In this document: positions 9,032 to 17,225 of the stretch, in pieces
Position numbering within the stretch: the first letter of the stretch is position 1
How the letters are laid out: each line of letters starts with the position of its first letter
Source of the DNA: Algoriphagus formosus
GTDB lineage: Bacteria > Bacteroidota > Bacteroidia > Cytophagales > Cyclobacteriaceae
Direction: 5' to 3'
NCBI RefSeq assembly: GCF_002807035.1
Contig: NZ_NIUC01000002.1
Location: forward strand, 429,477 to 493,476
Length of the DNA: 64,000 nt
Made by a program: the position numbers and the translations under genes
Notes under the pieces: model-generated
The model's database searches: none
Seen by the model: the letters and a program-made list of their open reading frames with translations, nothing else
Told to the model about the DNA's origin: nothing

Positions 9032-9541
9032 ATGAGAGAAGACAAAATAGGGCAAGAAATCGAATCGAAATTCGGAAATAAACTTCGAACGCGGGTAAAT
9101 GGTGTATTGATCCGCGATGAAAAAATCCTGATGGTCAGACATAAAATGAGTGATCAGAGGGATTTTTGGTCAGTACCTGGAGGTGGGATGGACTTTGGAT
9201 CGGATGCTCCCAGCAATTTGAAGCGGGAGTTTATGGAGGAAACCGGATTGGAAATCGAAGTAGGCAAATTCTTGTGTGTGCATGAGTTTTTGAAGCCCCC
9301 TTTACACGCTATAGAATTGTTTTTCGAAGTAGAAATGAACGGCGGAAAACTACATTTAGGAATAGATCCCGAGCTCGAAAGCCAGAATCAAATCTTGAGC
9401 GAAATCGCATGGATGAGCTTAAAAGATCTTAAAAACGTACCTCATGATTCTATTCATCAGGTATTTTGGGGAATAAAATCATTCCGAGAGATAGGATTGT
9501 GGAAAGGATATTTTAATTTTGGAAATAAATACCTAAAATAG
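9032..9541 (+). CDS. Nudix hydrolase
   Basis: A 169-residue protein that would hydrolyse a nucleoside diphosphate linked to some moiety X. The Nudix box lies near residues 52-74; its core REFMEETGLE carries the metal-binding glutamates, while the first glutamate of the consensus is a serine here (GMDFGSD), a position that does not bind the metal. The WSVPGGGMDFG segment before the box is typical. It is divergent from the RecD-like helicase. Substrate not predictable; MutT/ADP-ribose pyrophosphatase-type subfamilies are both possible. Confidence 0.85.
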   Translation: MREDKIGQEIESKFGNKLRTRVNGVLIRDEKILMVRHKMSDQRDFWSVPGGGMDFGSDAPSNLKREFMEETGLEIEVGKFLCVHEFLKPPLHAIELFFEVEMNGGKLHLGIDPELESQNQILSEIAWMSLKDLKNVPHDSIHQVFWGIKSFREIGLWKGYFNFGNKYLK

Positions 9542-9593
9542 CACGGCAAAAAAGAACCATCAACCTTACCCAGATTTTAAAACTCAAATCAAA

Positions 9594-10175
9594 ATGAATC
9601 TAACCAAAGTCTTATCCTTCGTATTTCTTTTGGGTGCACTAGCACTTGGCTACTTTCTATGGAAAGGCGTCGATGATGTCGTAGAAGCAGAGAAAAGAAT
9701 TGCTCTAATTGAAGGTGCTGTCATCGAAAAGCTTCAGATGCTTAGAGATGCACAACTTGCTTACGAAGCTTCCAATGGAAAATATGCTTCCACCTGGGAC
9801 AGTCTTAAAACCTTTATCCAAGAAGGCGAAATCTGGTTGATTCAGCGTACAGAAACAACCAAGCTACTTGACTACGGAAAAGAAGAGACAACTGTCACTT
9901 TCGATACTTTGGGTTCTGTTCCGGTGATTGACTCCTTATTCAATGAGCGTAAATTCCCTGATTTCGATCTTGATAAATTAGCTGTAGTACCTGGTTCAGG
10001 AGGAAAGCAGTTTGAGTTTTTCGCTGATAAAATTGAGCGAAATAGCTACATGATCAACGTATTTGAGATCAGAGACCCTGCTCCTATCAACCCAGAAAGA
10101 AGATTGAACAACAACGAGAAGGCTCTTCGTGTAGGATCCAGAACAGACGCCTCGACTGAAGGTAACTGGAAATAA
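9594..10175 (+). CDS. Membrane-anchored protein of unknown function
   Basis: Not recognised as a named family. The 193-residue product has one N-terminal hydrophobic helix (residues 7-25, LSFVFLLGALALGYFLW) and no cleavage site, so the rest is probably anchored and faces the periplasm. Residues 25-60 look like an amphipathic helix (VVEAEKRIALIEGAVIEKLQMLRDAQ) leading into AYEASNGKYASTWDSLKTFI; a hydrophobic helix followed by such a segment recalls pseudopilin-like or structural envelope proteins but is not diagnostic. It lies 11 bases before the DUF3822 gene, probably in the same transcript. Confidence 0.65.
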   Translation: MNLTKVLSFVFLLGALALGYFLWKGVDDVVEAEKRIALIEGAVIEKLQMLRDAQLAYEASNGKYASTWDSLKTFIQEGEIWLIQRTETTKLLDYGKEETTVTFDTLGSVPVIDSLFNERKFPDFDLDKLAVVPGSGGKQFEFFADKIERNSYMINVFEIRDPAPINPERRLNNNEKALRVGSRTDASTEGNWK

Positions 10176-10186
10176 TCCAAGCGAAA

Positions 10187-11005
10187 TTGGAAACCACTCT
10201 AAAAGTATTTAAAAGTGATAAGTTTGATGCGGGTGATACCGCAAGCTTATCACTTTTTTTATACCCTAGCTTTTTAGCAATTTTTGCAAAGGATCAGAAT
10301 CAAGCCAATATTGGCATTCATTTTTATCCAAAATTTGATTGGAACTCTCTGGAGAAGCTCATCATATCCGATCCATTACTGAAGATCGATGTGCCAGCCA
10401 GAGTCTATCTTCATCAATCCGGATTCAGCTTAGTACCGGGGGTTTTGTATTCTAGCGAAAATGACAGAACCTATCTGGAATATGTACAGGAACTTCCTGA
10501 AAAGTCACATTTTTTCCACACAGCACTGGACAGTAATAATGTTCAGATCGTTTCATTCATAGAGGAAAAGCTTAAGCGAAGCCTTCAGGCTCGGTTTACT
10601 GAAATTTCCTTTTATCATGGCTCCTGTTCTTTTCTGTCTTACCTCTTCAAAGAACGATTCAATCTGATCGGACAAGAAATACTTGTTAATCTTTTGGATG
10701 GTAAAATGTATCTAGCGGCCTTTACCGATCAAGAGCTTACTACCTTCAATATGTTTGAGATATCAGAGAAGGAAGACCTGCTAAAGTATGTGCAGATTCT
10801 GATCAAGCAATTGAATTTTAATCCAAAGCACGTTCGGGTTACAATCTATGGAGTACCTTCTAAGTCCGAAATCACAGAAGAATGGGCTCAAGAGTATTTC
10901 CATAATGTGCGGATTTTAACCCCTCATGCCAATCAGAACTACTCTCACGGATTCAAAAAAATAAAGGATTTGGGTCTGTTTGAGGTATATTGGCAATATC
11001 AATAA
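10187..11005 (+). CDS. DUF3822 family protein
   Basis: A 272-residue protein matching the Bacteroidota-specific DUF3822 family as I remember it: an N-terminal LSLFLYPSFLAIFAKD strand pair, a central FTEISFYHGSCSFLSYLF and a C-terminal HVRVTIYGVPSKSEI. The fold is likely actin/ASKHA-like, but the role is unknown. The start is a TTG 11 bases after the previous stop; no ATG fits. The next gene is coaD, a pairing common in this phylum, which suggests a link to core metabolism or envelope synthesis without proving one. Confidence 0.75.
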   Translation: METTLKVFKSDKFDAGDTASLSLFLYPSFLAIFAKDQNQANIGIHFYPKFDWNSLEKLIISDPLLKIDVPARVYLHQSGFSLVPGVLYSSENDRTYLEYVQELPEKSHFFHTALDSNNVQIVSFIEEKLKRSLQARFTEISFYHGSCSFLSYLFKERFNLIGQEILVNLLDGKMYLAAFTDQELTTFNMFEISEKEDLLKYVQILIKQLNFNPKHVRVTIYGVPSKSEITEEWAQEYFHNVRILTPHANQNYSHGFKKIKDLGLFEVYWQYQ

Positions 11006-11126
11006 GGATCATCCATCCGTTTGGATAAAAAAACACTCTTTTATAAGAAAGAAACACCCTTAAGATTTATTGAAAGTCTCAAAGGCTATTTGAGCGAAGA
11101 AAATAACTTTTGCGAACGACAAACCC

Positions 11127-11582
11127 ATGAAAAAAACAGCCATTTTCCCCGGATCTTTTGACCCCTACACCAAAGGACACCATGACATCGTCATGCGAAG
11201 CTTGGATATTTTTGATGAGGTGATTATTGGCATTGGGTATAATTCGACCAAGAAAAACCGCTATTTTGATATCGACCTGATGGTTAAAAAAATAGAGTCA
11301 GTGTACGAAGGTATGGATTCAGTGAAAGTAATTGTCTACAATGAGCTTACTTCAACACTCGCTAAAAAGCATGGAGCTAATTTTCTGATTCGGGGACTAC
11401 GTAATACCACCGACTTTGAATATGAGAATACCATCTCTCAAATGAACCGCTATCTCAACGAGGACTTGGAGACAGTTTTCCTGATTACCTCCCCGCAGTA
11501 TGCCGCTATCAGCTCCACCGTCATTCGGGAAGTGCATCGCTATGGAGGAGATGTGAGCGAGTTTTTACCTTATTCTATTTAA
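11127..11582 (+). CDS. coaD: Phosphopantetheine adenylyltransferase
   Basis: Catalyses ATP + 4'-phosphopantetheine to dephospho-CoA, the penultimate step of coenzyme A synthesis. The 151 residues are a normal length. The nucleotidyltransferase motif GSFDPYTKGHHDI (TxGH) is at the N-terminus, RGLRNTTDFEYE in the middle and ISSTVIRE (ISSxxxR) near residue 128. Its last 8 bases overlap the convergent Nudix gene. A 121-base gap precedes it; AACTTTTG at 11105-11112 resembles a -7 element but lacks a spaced -33 TTG. Confidence 0.97.
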   Translation: MKKTAIFPGSFDPYTKGHHDIVMRSLDIFDEVIIGIGYNSTKKNRYFDIDLMVKKIESVYEGMDSVKVIVYNELTSTLAKKHGANFLIRGLRNTTDFEYENTISQMNRYLNEDLETVFLITSPQYAAISSTVIREVHRYGGDVSEFLPYSI

Positions 11583-12249
11583 AATTCCCCTTCAGCATTT
11601 GCTTGAAAAGCCAGCGCATGGATGGGTATGAATTGATTAAAGCTACTTTAGCCTCTTCGATTCCAAACCATCGAATATCATCAATTCCCTCCTCCAATTG
11701 TGGAGTCATCTGACTATCATCTGTACAGGACATGGTATACCAGTAGGTCTTTTTTAGGATACTTTTCCGGTTTTGGGTGTAAGTATGCCAAGTGTTACAG
11801 ATATGACTTCCCATTTTGACCTTTATCCCACATTCCTCCTCGACTTCACGAAGCGCGCATTGCTCAGGAGTTTCGCCTTTATCGAATTTGCCTTTTGGAA
11901 AATCCCACTTCCCCAATCGATGGATCAGAAGTACCTTTTTGTCTTTTAAGACTATCCCTCCAGCAGCTCTGATCGTATAAAACCGACTTTTGATAAAGCT
12001 CTTAAGATCTCCCTTAGTATGTGAGACTAAAGTAATGGAGTCTAATTCTCTCAGCTTCCGCGTTCTTAATTGATACAAAATTCGAATCACTAAATCAACC
12101 GAGGGGTCCTTGAACAAAATATCGTCCTGCCAGCGCTTAATTGGGGGTAATTCCTGAGAGTCAGAAAAAACTCCCTCGAATTTTTCAGGATTGACTAATT
12201 GCTTGTAGCTGATTATATCCAGCGGTTTGTCATTAATAAAAATCCGCAT
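11575..12249 (-). CDS. Nudix hydrolase with N-terminal extension
   Basis: A 224-residue protein. Residues 1-85 form an extension of unknown function; the Nudix domain follows (AAGGIVLKDKKVLLIHRLGKWDFPKG), with a perfect box from GKFDKGETPEQCALREVEEECGI. The WDFPKGK context resembles diadenosine polyphosphate or diphosphoinositol-type hydrolases. It converges on coaD, overlapping 8 bases, and is divergent from pyrE. Substrate uncertain. Confidence 0.87.
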   Translation of the reverse strand: MRIFINDKPLDIISYKQLVNPEKFEGVFSDSQELPPIKRWQDDILFKDPSVDLVIRILYQLRTRKLRELDSITLVSHTKGDLKSFIKSRFYTIRAAGGIVLKDKKVLLIHRLGKWDFPKGKFDKGETPEQCALREVEEECGIKVKMGSHICNTWHTYTQNRKSILKKTYWYTMSCTDDSQMTPQLEEGIDDIRWFGIEEAKVALINSYPSMRWLFKQMLKGNFK

Positions 12250-12386
12250 AAAAGCACGGCTGGGTTTAATGGTTGTTTCTGAATGATAGTACGCATAGGC
12301 ATCTTACCATTGCGTTAAGATTTTAAAAATGCAGATTTTTTATACCAAGACAAACATTCCTTTCGGGTTTCCTGTATTTTTGGGCT

Positions 12387-13028
12387 ATGGAAATTTTATC
12401 GAATGAACTAGCAGCTGAAGTAGCCGATCAATTATTGAAAATTAAAGCGATTCGTCTTCAGCCCGAACAGCCCTTTACCTGGGCCTCAGGTTGGAAATCC
12501 CCGATCTATTGTGACAATCGGCTTTCCCTATCATTTCCGAAGGTCCGTAATCTGATTCGGGATGGTTTGACTCAATCCATTCAGCATTTTTACCCTCAAG
12601 CCGAAGCGATAGCAGGTGTTGCAACTGCCGGTATTCCACAGGGGGCACTTTTAGCCAATGAGCTTGAAATCCCATTTCTCTATGTCCGATCCAAACCAAA
12701 AGGTCATGGAATGGAAAACATGATTGAAGGCCAAATTACCCCAGGTCAAAAAGTAGTGGTGGTAGAAGACCTTGTCTCCACTGGAGGAAGTTCTCTGAAA
12801 GCTGTTCAGGACCTGCGCAATGCAGGATTTGAGGTCTTAGGAATGGTGGCCATATTCAGCTATGGATTTCCGGTAGCAGCTGAGAATTTCGAGAAAGCAG
12901 GAGTCAAATTAGTGACGCTATGCGATTATGAGCATCTTTTGCCAAGAGCGGTTGCAAAATCCTACATTGACGAAAAAGCACTTCAGTCACTTGGCACATG
13001 GAGAAAAGACCCATCTGCGTGGGGATAA
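12387..13028 (+). CDS. pyrE: Orotate phosphoribosyltransferase
   Basis: Transfers ribose-5-phosphate from PRPP to orotate to make OMP in pyrimidine synthesis. The 213-residue protein has the PRPP-binding motif VVVVEDLVSTGGSS near residue 124, the WASGWKSPIYCDNR substrate loop near residue 30 and AGVATAGIPQGALLA. The start codon matches the family N-terminus. Its end lies 8 bases from the convergent end of the amidoligase operon, with no terminator hairpin between them. Confidence 0.97.
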   Translation: MEILSNELAAEVADQLLKIKAIRLQPEQPFTWASGWKSPIYCDNRLSLSFPKVRNLIRDGLTQSIQHFYPQAEAIAGVATAGIPQGALLANELEIPFLYVRSKPKGHGMENMIEGQITPGQKVVVVEDLVSTGGSSLKAVQDLRNAGFEVLGMVAIFSYGFPVAAENFEKAGVKLVTLCDYEHLLPRAVAKSYIDEKALQSLGTWRKDPSAWG

Positions 13029-13036
13029 AGGGATGA

Positions 13037-14233
13037 TTAAGCTTTTTTAGTAAAAAGGCCTATTGACCCTCCCACCCAGTCTTTGTCTTTATTGAATTTG
13101 ACCCCTATCATTTCGCCTCGACTCAGACGGACTAGGTTTCCTGCTAAAGTAGGTTTTTCGTCAGCCTCAGGCCAGATTGCTAAGATTCGAACCTCCACCT
13201 TTACCAATCCATCCGGTGCCTGGATTACAGGCTTGTAGCTCACTTTCTTTTGTAGCATATACAAGCCTTTGTCTTGGACTGCCTCAATATCAGCTTTAGT
13301 CACATTAAATATTACTCCTGCACCTGAGAAGGAAAATAAAGGCTTCAAAACGTAATTTTCAAGATCCTCTGGTATTTCCTGAAGCTCACTTAGCAAAGTA
13401 GACTCAATAAAATAAGGTCCATGAAGATGGGGAAGAATAAACTTTGAAATCCGCGTGTACCAATTGGGATGCCCGGCCCATTCTACCTCGAGCTCATCTG
13501 TGAAGCTGAACTCCATTTTCAAGTCTGGTCGAGCAAACAATTCATCAAACACTACCCGATTGTAGATTCGCTTTATCTGAACTTCTTGACCGTCTCGGTT
13601 TTTGTAAAAAAGCTTTTTCCCTTTTTTAATCACCTTAGTCACACAACAAGTGGCAATCCCAAGGTCTTTTTCACAGTAAGAAAAATCTATTTTCGTATTT
13701 TGTTTTTCAGGTTCAATTTCCAATAAAACCACTTCTTCTGGAGCATATTGTCCCAAAATTGTGCTTTTTAGCAAAGAAAGGCAGCTATCTTCATCCAAAC
13801 CTGATAGATAAGGAGTCAAGCTTTCCAGCATCGGGTAGACTTTCTTCAGCTTTTGAAAAAGATTATGCTGAAAATTGAAAATTGAAGGGAATCCCTGTAC
13901 CTCAATCAGCTTCGGAGTAAGCACTCCATCTTCCTCACATACCCCAAAGTCAATTGCCATAAACTGCGTATGAAGGTCCTCATTCGGAACCTCAATATTC
14001 AAGTCAAGCGCCCTTTGGGTCAATTCTTTGAATTTGGGCTGCTTAATAAAAGTGACTAAGTCGTCGCAGGCCTGAAGTAACTTTTCCTTGAAATCATCAG
14101 GAATAAAGAAAGGCGTTTCTGCTACCCGAAAAGTAGGAATATATCCAAAGTCATCTTGAATCGAGTCAAGAAGCTTTTGGTATTTTTGCGTCGAAAACTC
14201 AGCATTGAATTGCTTCCGATAGGTTTCAATCAT
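13037..14233 (-). CDS. ATP-grasp-like ligase, possibly circularly permuted (last gene of amidoligase operon)
   Basis: A 398-residue protein with ATP-grasp-like features. The glycine-rich loop YVLKPLFSFSGAGVIF (Lys297) comes late in the chain and is followed by LQKKVSYKPVI and KVEVRILAIW (Glu347, Arg349). A candidate metal-binding block, KLIEVQGFPSIFNF (Glu111), comes well before it, the reverse of the usual order, which suggests a circularly permuted ATP-grasp as in glutathionylspermidine synthetase-type enzymes. This reading is inference. It would activate a carboxylate with ATP for amide formation. It is the last gene of a five-gene operon, 6 bases after the amidotransferase-like gene; the ATG at 14233 is clear. 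Confidence 0.6.
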   Translation of the reverse strand: MIETYRKQFNAEFSTQKYQKLLDSIQDDFGYIPTFRVAETPFFIPDDFKEKLLQACDDLVTFIKQPKFKELTQRALDLNIEVPNEDLHTQFMAIDFGVCEEDGVLTPKLIEVQGFPSIFNFQHNLFQKLKKVYPMLESLTPYLSGLDEDSCLSLLKSTILGQYAPEEVVLLEIEPEKQNTKIDFSYCEKDLGIATCCVTKVIKKGKKLFYKNRDGQEVQIKRIYNRVVFDELFARPDLKMEFSFTDELEVEWAGHPNWYTRISKFILPHLHGPYFIESTLLSELQEIPEDLENYVLKPLFSFSGAGVIFNVTKADIEAVQDKGLYMLQKKVSYKPVIQAPDGLVKVEVRILAIWPEADEKPTLAGNLVRLSRGEMIGVKFNKDKDWVGGSIGLFTKKA

Positions 14234-14239
14234 CGAGCT

Positions 14240-15073
14240 TTAGATTAAAATTTTCTTTTTTCGATAGGTAGCGATAGCCTTTATACCCCTTTCCAAAAAG
14301 TTAGGGATCAAAACCTGATTGGTTCTAACGATTTTATCTTCATCTACCAAGTGCTCGATCATATCTCTAAACTTGGCTTTTCCTTTGACTGCGATGATTT
14401 TTTCTTTCACCTCCGGCTTTTTGAGGTGTTCCAAAAAAGAAATCGCATCTGCCTCCGGATGAAACTGGGTTCCTACGATCTCATCGGAAAAGCGAATACC
14501 CATCAAGGCCCTTTCATATTCTACATGATTTCGAATCTTTTCTAAGGCGATGATTTTAGCACCCAACTGCTTGAATTTTCGCTTTTCAGGACGAATAACT
14601 TGATAATCTCTGCTATCTACTGCCCAAAAGGGATTGTCCAAATTATAGAATAATGGGTCCAACAAGCCTTCATCCGTCTTGTGGATGGTCATCACGCCAA
14701 AGGAAGTGGATTTTCTTTTAGTGATATCTCCCAGCCCAAAGTGCTTACAGGCCATCTGGAACGAGTGACAAATCAGCAGCAAAAACTTCTTCTGATTATG
14801 GTTTTGGTTCCAAATCCACACTTGATCAAGAAAGTCAAAGTATTTCAATTCCCATTCACCATTTCCCTCCAGTGGACTACCTGGCCCACCAGTTGAGATA
14901 AACAAGTCAAAATCCTGAACGTCCGGAACCTCTGATTTTCCCCGAACGTCAAAAACCCGAAAAGAAATATGTTTCTGAAAACGCCCAACTATCTCTTGTA
15001 TACAACGCATGCCCTGATTGGGCTCCCCGTCATACATATCCAAAATAGCCAGATTGATTTTTGATTTTGCCAC
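14240..15073 (-). CDS. Class I glutamine amidotransferase-like protein
   Basis: A 277-residue protein with a class I GATase fold: STGGPGSPLEG near residue 60, nucleophile region LLLICHSFQMAC with Cys102, and GTQFHPEAD with His205 and Glu207, so the Cys-His-Glu triad is complete. The elbow is unusual: the normal G-x-C-x-G reads L-I-C-H-S. About 65 residues extend past the catalytic domain, ending in a basic tail. Likely to release ammonia from glutamine for, or cleave a gamma-glutamyl bond in, the product of the flanking ligases. Start is GTG at 15073; no ATG precedes the first strand. Sits 38 bases after the YbdK-like gene and 6 before the next ligase. Confidence 0.75.
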   Translation of the reverse strand: MAKSKINLAILDMYDGEPNQGMRCIQEIVGRFQKHISFRVFDVRGKSEVPDVQDFDLFISTGGPGSPLEGNGEWELKYFDFLDQVWIWNQNHNQKKFLLLICHSFQMACKHFGLGDITKRKSTSFGVMTIHKTDEGLLDPLFYNLDNPFWAVDSRDYQVIRPEKRKFKQLGAKIIALEKIRNHVEYERALMGIRFSDEIVGTQFHPEADAISFLEHLKKPEVKEKIIAVKGKAKFRDMIEHLVDEDKIVRTNQVLIPNFLERGIKAIATYRKKKILI

Positions 15074-15111
15074 TGCGATTGAATTTTACGGGTCAAAGGT
15101 ACGGCAAATAC

Positions 15112-16230
15112 TCAAATACCTTCGGTAAATTTACCAGTGATATAGTCTACGACTTTTGCCAAGTCTCCAGTCTCAAGATAGACGGCCAATTGCTGATCAG
15201 CTCCTGTACCCTTAGCTAGAATTTGATGAACGTATTCTACTTCTTCCCGGCTACCCAACTCATCTACAACATCATCTATAAAATCTAATAGCTCAGCGAT
15301 CAACTCAATAGTTGGCACTTCTGATTTCTTACCAAAATCGATCAATTTGCCTTCAATCCCATTTCTTGCTGCACGGAATTTATTTTCTCGAATCAATGCG
15401 ATCCGGTAAATATTAAAGCTTGTGTTGCTCATCAATAGCTTGTAAAGCTTGGCAACCACAGCTTGTATCAGTGCGACGATGCAGGTAGTCTCCTCTACCG
15501 TAAGACACATGTCGCAAATACGAAATTCGATGGTACTAAAAAACGGGTGCATTCGAAGATCCCACCAGATTTTCTTTGGATTATCTATGCAATTGGTCTT
15601 GACCAAAATCTCCAGATAATTGTCATAAGACTGAACCGAATCAAAGTATTCGGGAAGTCCTGTCCGTGGGAATTTGGCAAAAATCTTTGCTCGGAAAGCC
15701 TTAAAACCTGTATCTCTTCCCTCCCAAAATGGGGAATTGGTCGTCAGGGCATAAATATGGGGGAGAAAGTAGCAGGCCTGATTCATCAGCTGCAAGGCAG
15801 TTTCTCTATTTTCAATGCCGACGTGCACATGAAGACCAAAAATCAAATTGGATCTGGCGATATCTTTCAGCTCGTCCACGATATGATGATAGCGGGGCTC
15901 ATCGGTGATAGCCTGGTCCTGCCACTTGGCAAAAGGGTGAGTACTCGATGCTCCTACGATTAAGCCTTGCTTTCCGGCTAGCTCAGCAATTTTATTCCGT
16001 AGAAAAGCCACTTCCTTTCTGGCTTCCTGTACATTTTGACAAATATTGGTACCAACCTCTACCACGGACTGATGCATCTCCGCTTTTACTTGCTCTCGGA
16101 GCTGAATCTTTCCTCCCTCCACAATTTTGGACATGTGAGAGCGAAGGTCCCTTGTTTCGGGATCGATGATCTGGTACTCTTCTTCTACGCCGAGTGTAAA
16201 CTTCGGTAGTTTTTTATTGGAGATACTCAT
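15112..16230 (-). CDS. GCS2/YbdK-type carboxylate-amine ligase
   Basis: Belongs to the glutamate-cysteine ligase family 2 (YbdK) of the glutamine-synthetase fold, which joins a carboxylate to an amine with ATP. The 372-residue length is normal. Diagnostic blocks: FTLGVEEEYQIIDP at the N-terminus, AEMHQSVVEVGT, FGLHVHVGIENRE, NSPFWEGRDTGFKAFR and WWDLRMHPFFSTIEFRICD. ATG at 16230 is preferred over a TTG two codons upstream. YbdK proteins show weak glutamate-cysteine ligase activity at best, so the true substrates may differ. Its neighbours are two ATP-grasp-like ligases, a GATase-like protein and an esterase, all within 38 bases of each other, which points to a dedicated pathway rather than glutathione synthesis; no gshB-like pair is otherwise evident. 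Confidence 0.88.
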   Translation of the reverse strand: MSISNKKLPKFTLGVEEEYQIIDPETRDLRSHMSKIVEGGKIQLREQVKAEMHQSVVEVGTNICQNVQEARKEVAFLRNKIAELAGKQGLIVGASSTHPFAKWQDQAITDEPRYHHIVDELKDIARSNLIFGLHVHVGIENRETALQLMNQACYFLPHIYALTTNSPFWEGRDTGFKAFRAKIFAKFPRTGLPEYFDSVQSYDNYLEILVKTNCIDNPKKIWWDLRMHPFFSTIEFRICDMCLTVEETTCIVALIQAVVAKLYKLLMSNTSFNIYRIALIRENKFRAARNGIEGKLIDFGKKSEVPTIELIAELLDFIDDVVDELGSREEVEYVHQILAKGTGADQQLAVYLETGDLAKVVDYITGKFTEGI

Positions 16231-16247
16231 AATCAAACAGTTAAATA

Positions 16248-17204
16248 CTAAAAGCGCTTAGCCATCTCGACGGAGTTTTTGACAAAGGTTCCCCAAGTCA
16301 AATTCATTTTTCCGGGTTTTTGAGCTTTTGCGTAGCGAATTGCCATGTTGGCTGCCTCTTCAACTACCCATTCAAAATTTTCCTGACCTACCGAATTGAC
16401 ATCGGCATCAGGTGCTGGATTACCAAAGTCTATGGCATAAGGAATTCCATCCCTCACAGCGAATTCTACAGTATTGAAATCATAGCCTAATCCTTTACAT
16501 AGATCAATCGTATATTTTTTGACCTTAGCTAAAAGCTTTTTCGAGGATGGTGCCCTATCCACCACATAGCGAAGATGGTGCGGGTTTCGTGGTTCATACT
16601 CCATGATGCGAACCTCTTTCCCCCCAAGACAATAAACTCGGAAATACTCATCGAAAATGATTTCTTCTTGTAGCAACATCACGAGTTGACCGGTTTCTGG
16701 ATGCTTCTGAAAAAACTCTTCTTTATTCTCAAGTCTATAGACATTCTTCCAACCTCCACCTGCATAGGGCTTCATGTAAGCTGGAAAGCCGATGTATTCA
16801 AACATGCCATCCCAATCGAGAGGAGCTGCTAGATTTCGAAAGGACTTGGAAGTAGTATCCGTGGGGTGCTCTGCCGAGGGCAATAATACCGTTTTTGGTA
16901 GAGGAACACCCAATTGGTCTGCCAGGGCATTATTGAAAAACTTGTCATCTGCACTCCACCAAAAAGGATTGTTGATTACGGCTGTACCTGTCAGGGCTGC
17001 ATTTTTCAAATAGGCACGATAAAAAGGGACATCCTGAGATATTCGATCAATAATCACCGCATAATCGGAAAGCTCATTTTGGATCACCTTGTCAATTTTC
17101 ACTGCCTCGGCAATAATCCCCTTCTCTGCTTTTTGATTCACTCGATCGATAAAAGCCTGAGGAAAAGTATCTTCCATCCCGAAAAGTATTCCTATCTTCT
17201 TCAT
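16248..17204 (-). CDS. ATP-grasp ligase (D-Ala-D-Ala ligase/RimK-like)
   Basis: A 318-residue ATP-grasp enzyme in the usual order. Residues 1-100 form the N-terminal domain ending in WWSADDKFFNNALAD (Lys88). The ATP-binding lysine and loop are in YMKPYAGGGWKNVYRL (Lys145), the hinge in MLLQEEIIFDEYFRVYC, and the Mg-binding end in NTVEFAVRDGIPYAIDFGNP (Glu247, Asp259, Asn262). It should form an acyl-phosphate and couple it to an amine or amino acid. It is the second gene of the operon, 21 bases after the esterase and 17 before the YbdK-like gene. The substrate is unknown; having two ATP-grasp-like ligases and a YbdK ligase would allow up to three successive amide bonds. Confidence 0.82.
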   Translation of the reverse strand: MKKIGILFGMEDTFPQAFIDRVNQKAEKGIIAEAVKIDKVIQNELSDYAVIIDRISQDVPFYRAYLKNAALTGTAVINNPFWWSADDKFFNNALADQLGVPLPKTVLLPSAEHPTDTTSKSFRNLAAPLDWDGMFEYIGFPAYMKPYAGGGWKNVYRLENKEEFFQKHPETGQLVMLLQEEIIFDEYFRVYCLGGKEVRIMEYEPRNPHHLRYVVDRAPSSKKLLAKVKKYTIDLCKGLGYDFNTVEFAVRDGIPYAIDFGNPAPDADVNSVGQENFEWVVEEAANMAIRYAKAQKPGKMNLTWGTFVKNSVEMAKRF

Positions 17205-17225
17205 ATTCTTATTGGATAAAATGGT

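Noticed and set aside
12375-12382. TATTTTTG before pyrE as a -7 element
   Set aside because: It ends 5 bases before the ATG and has no TTG at the right distance, so it is not a credible promoter.
15463-15963. 166-residue open frame inside the YbdK-like gene
   Set aside because: Antisense shadow of a well-supported gene.
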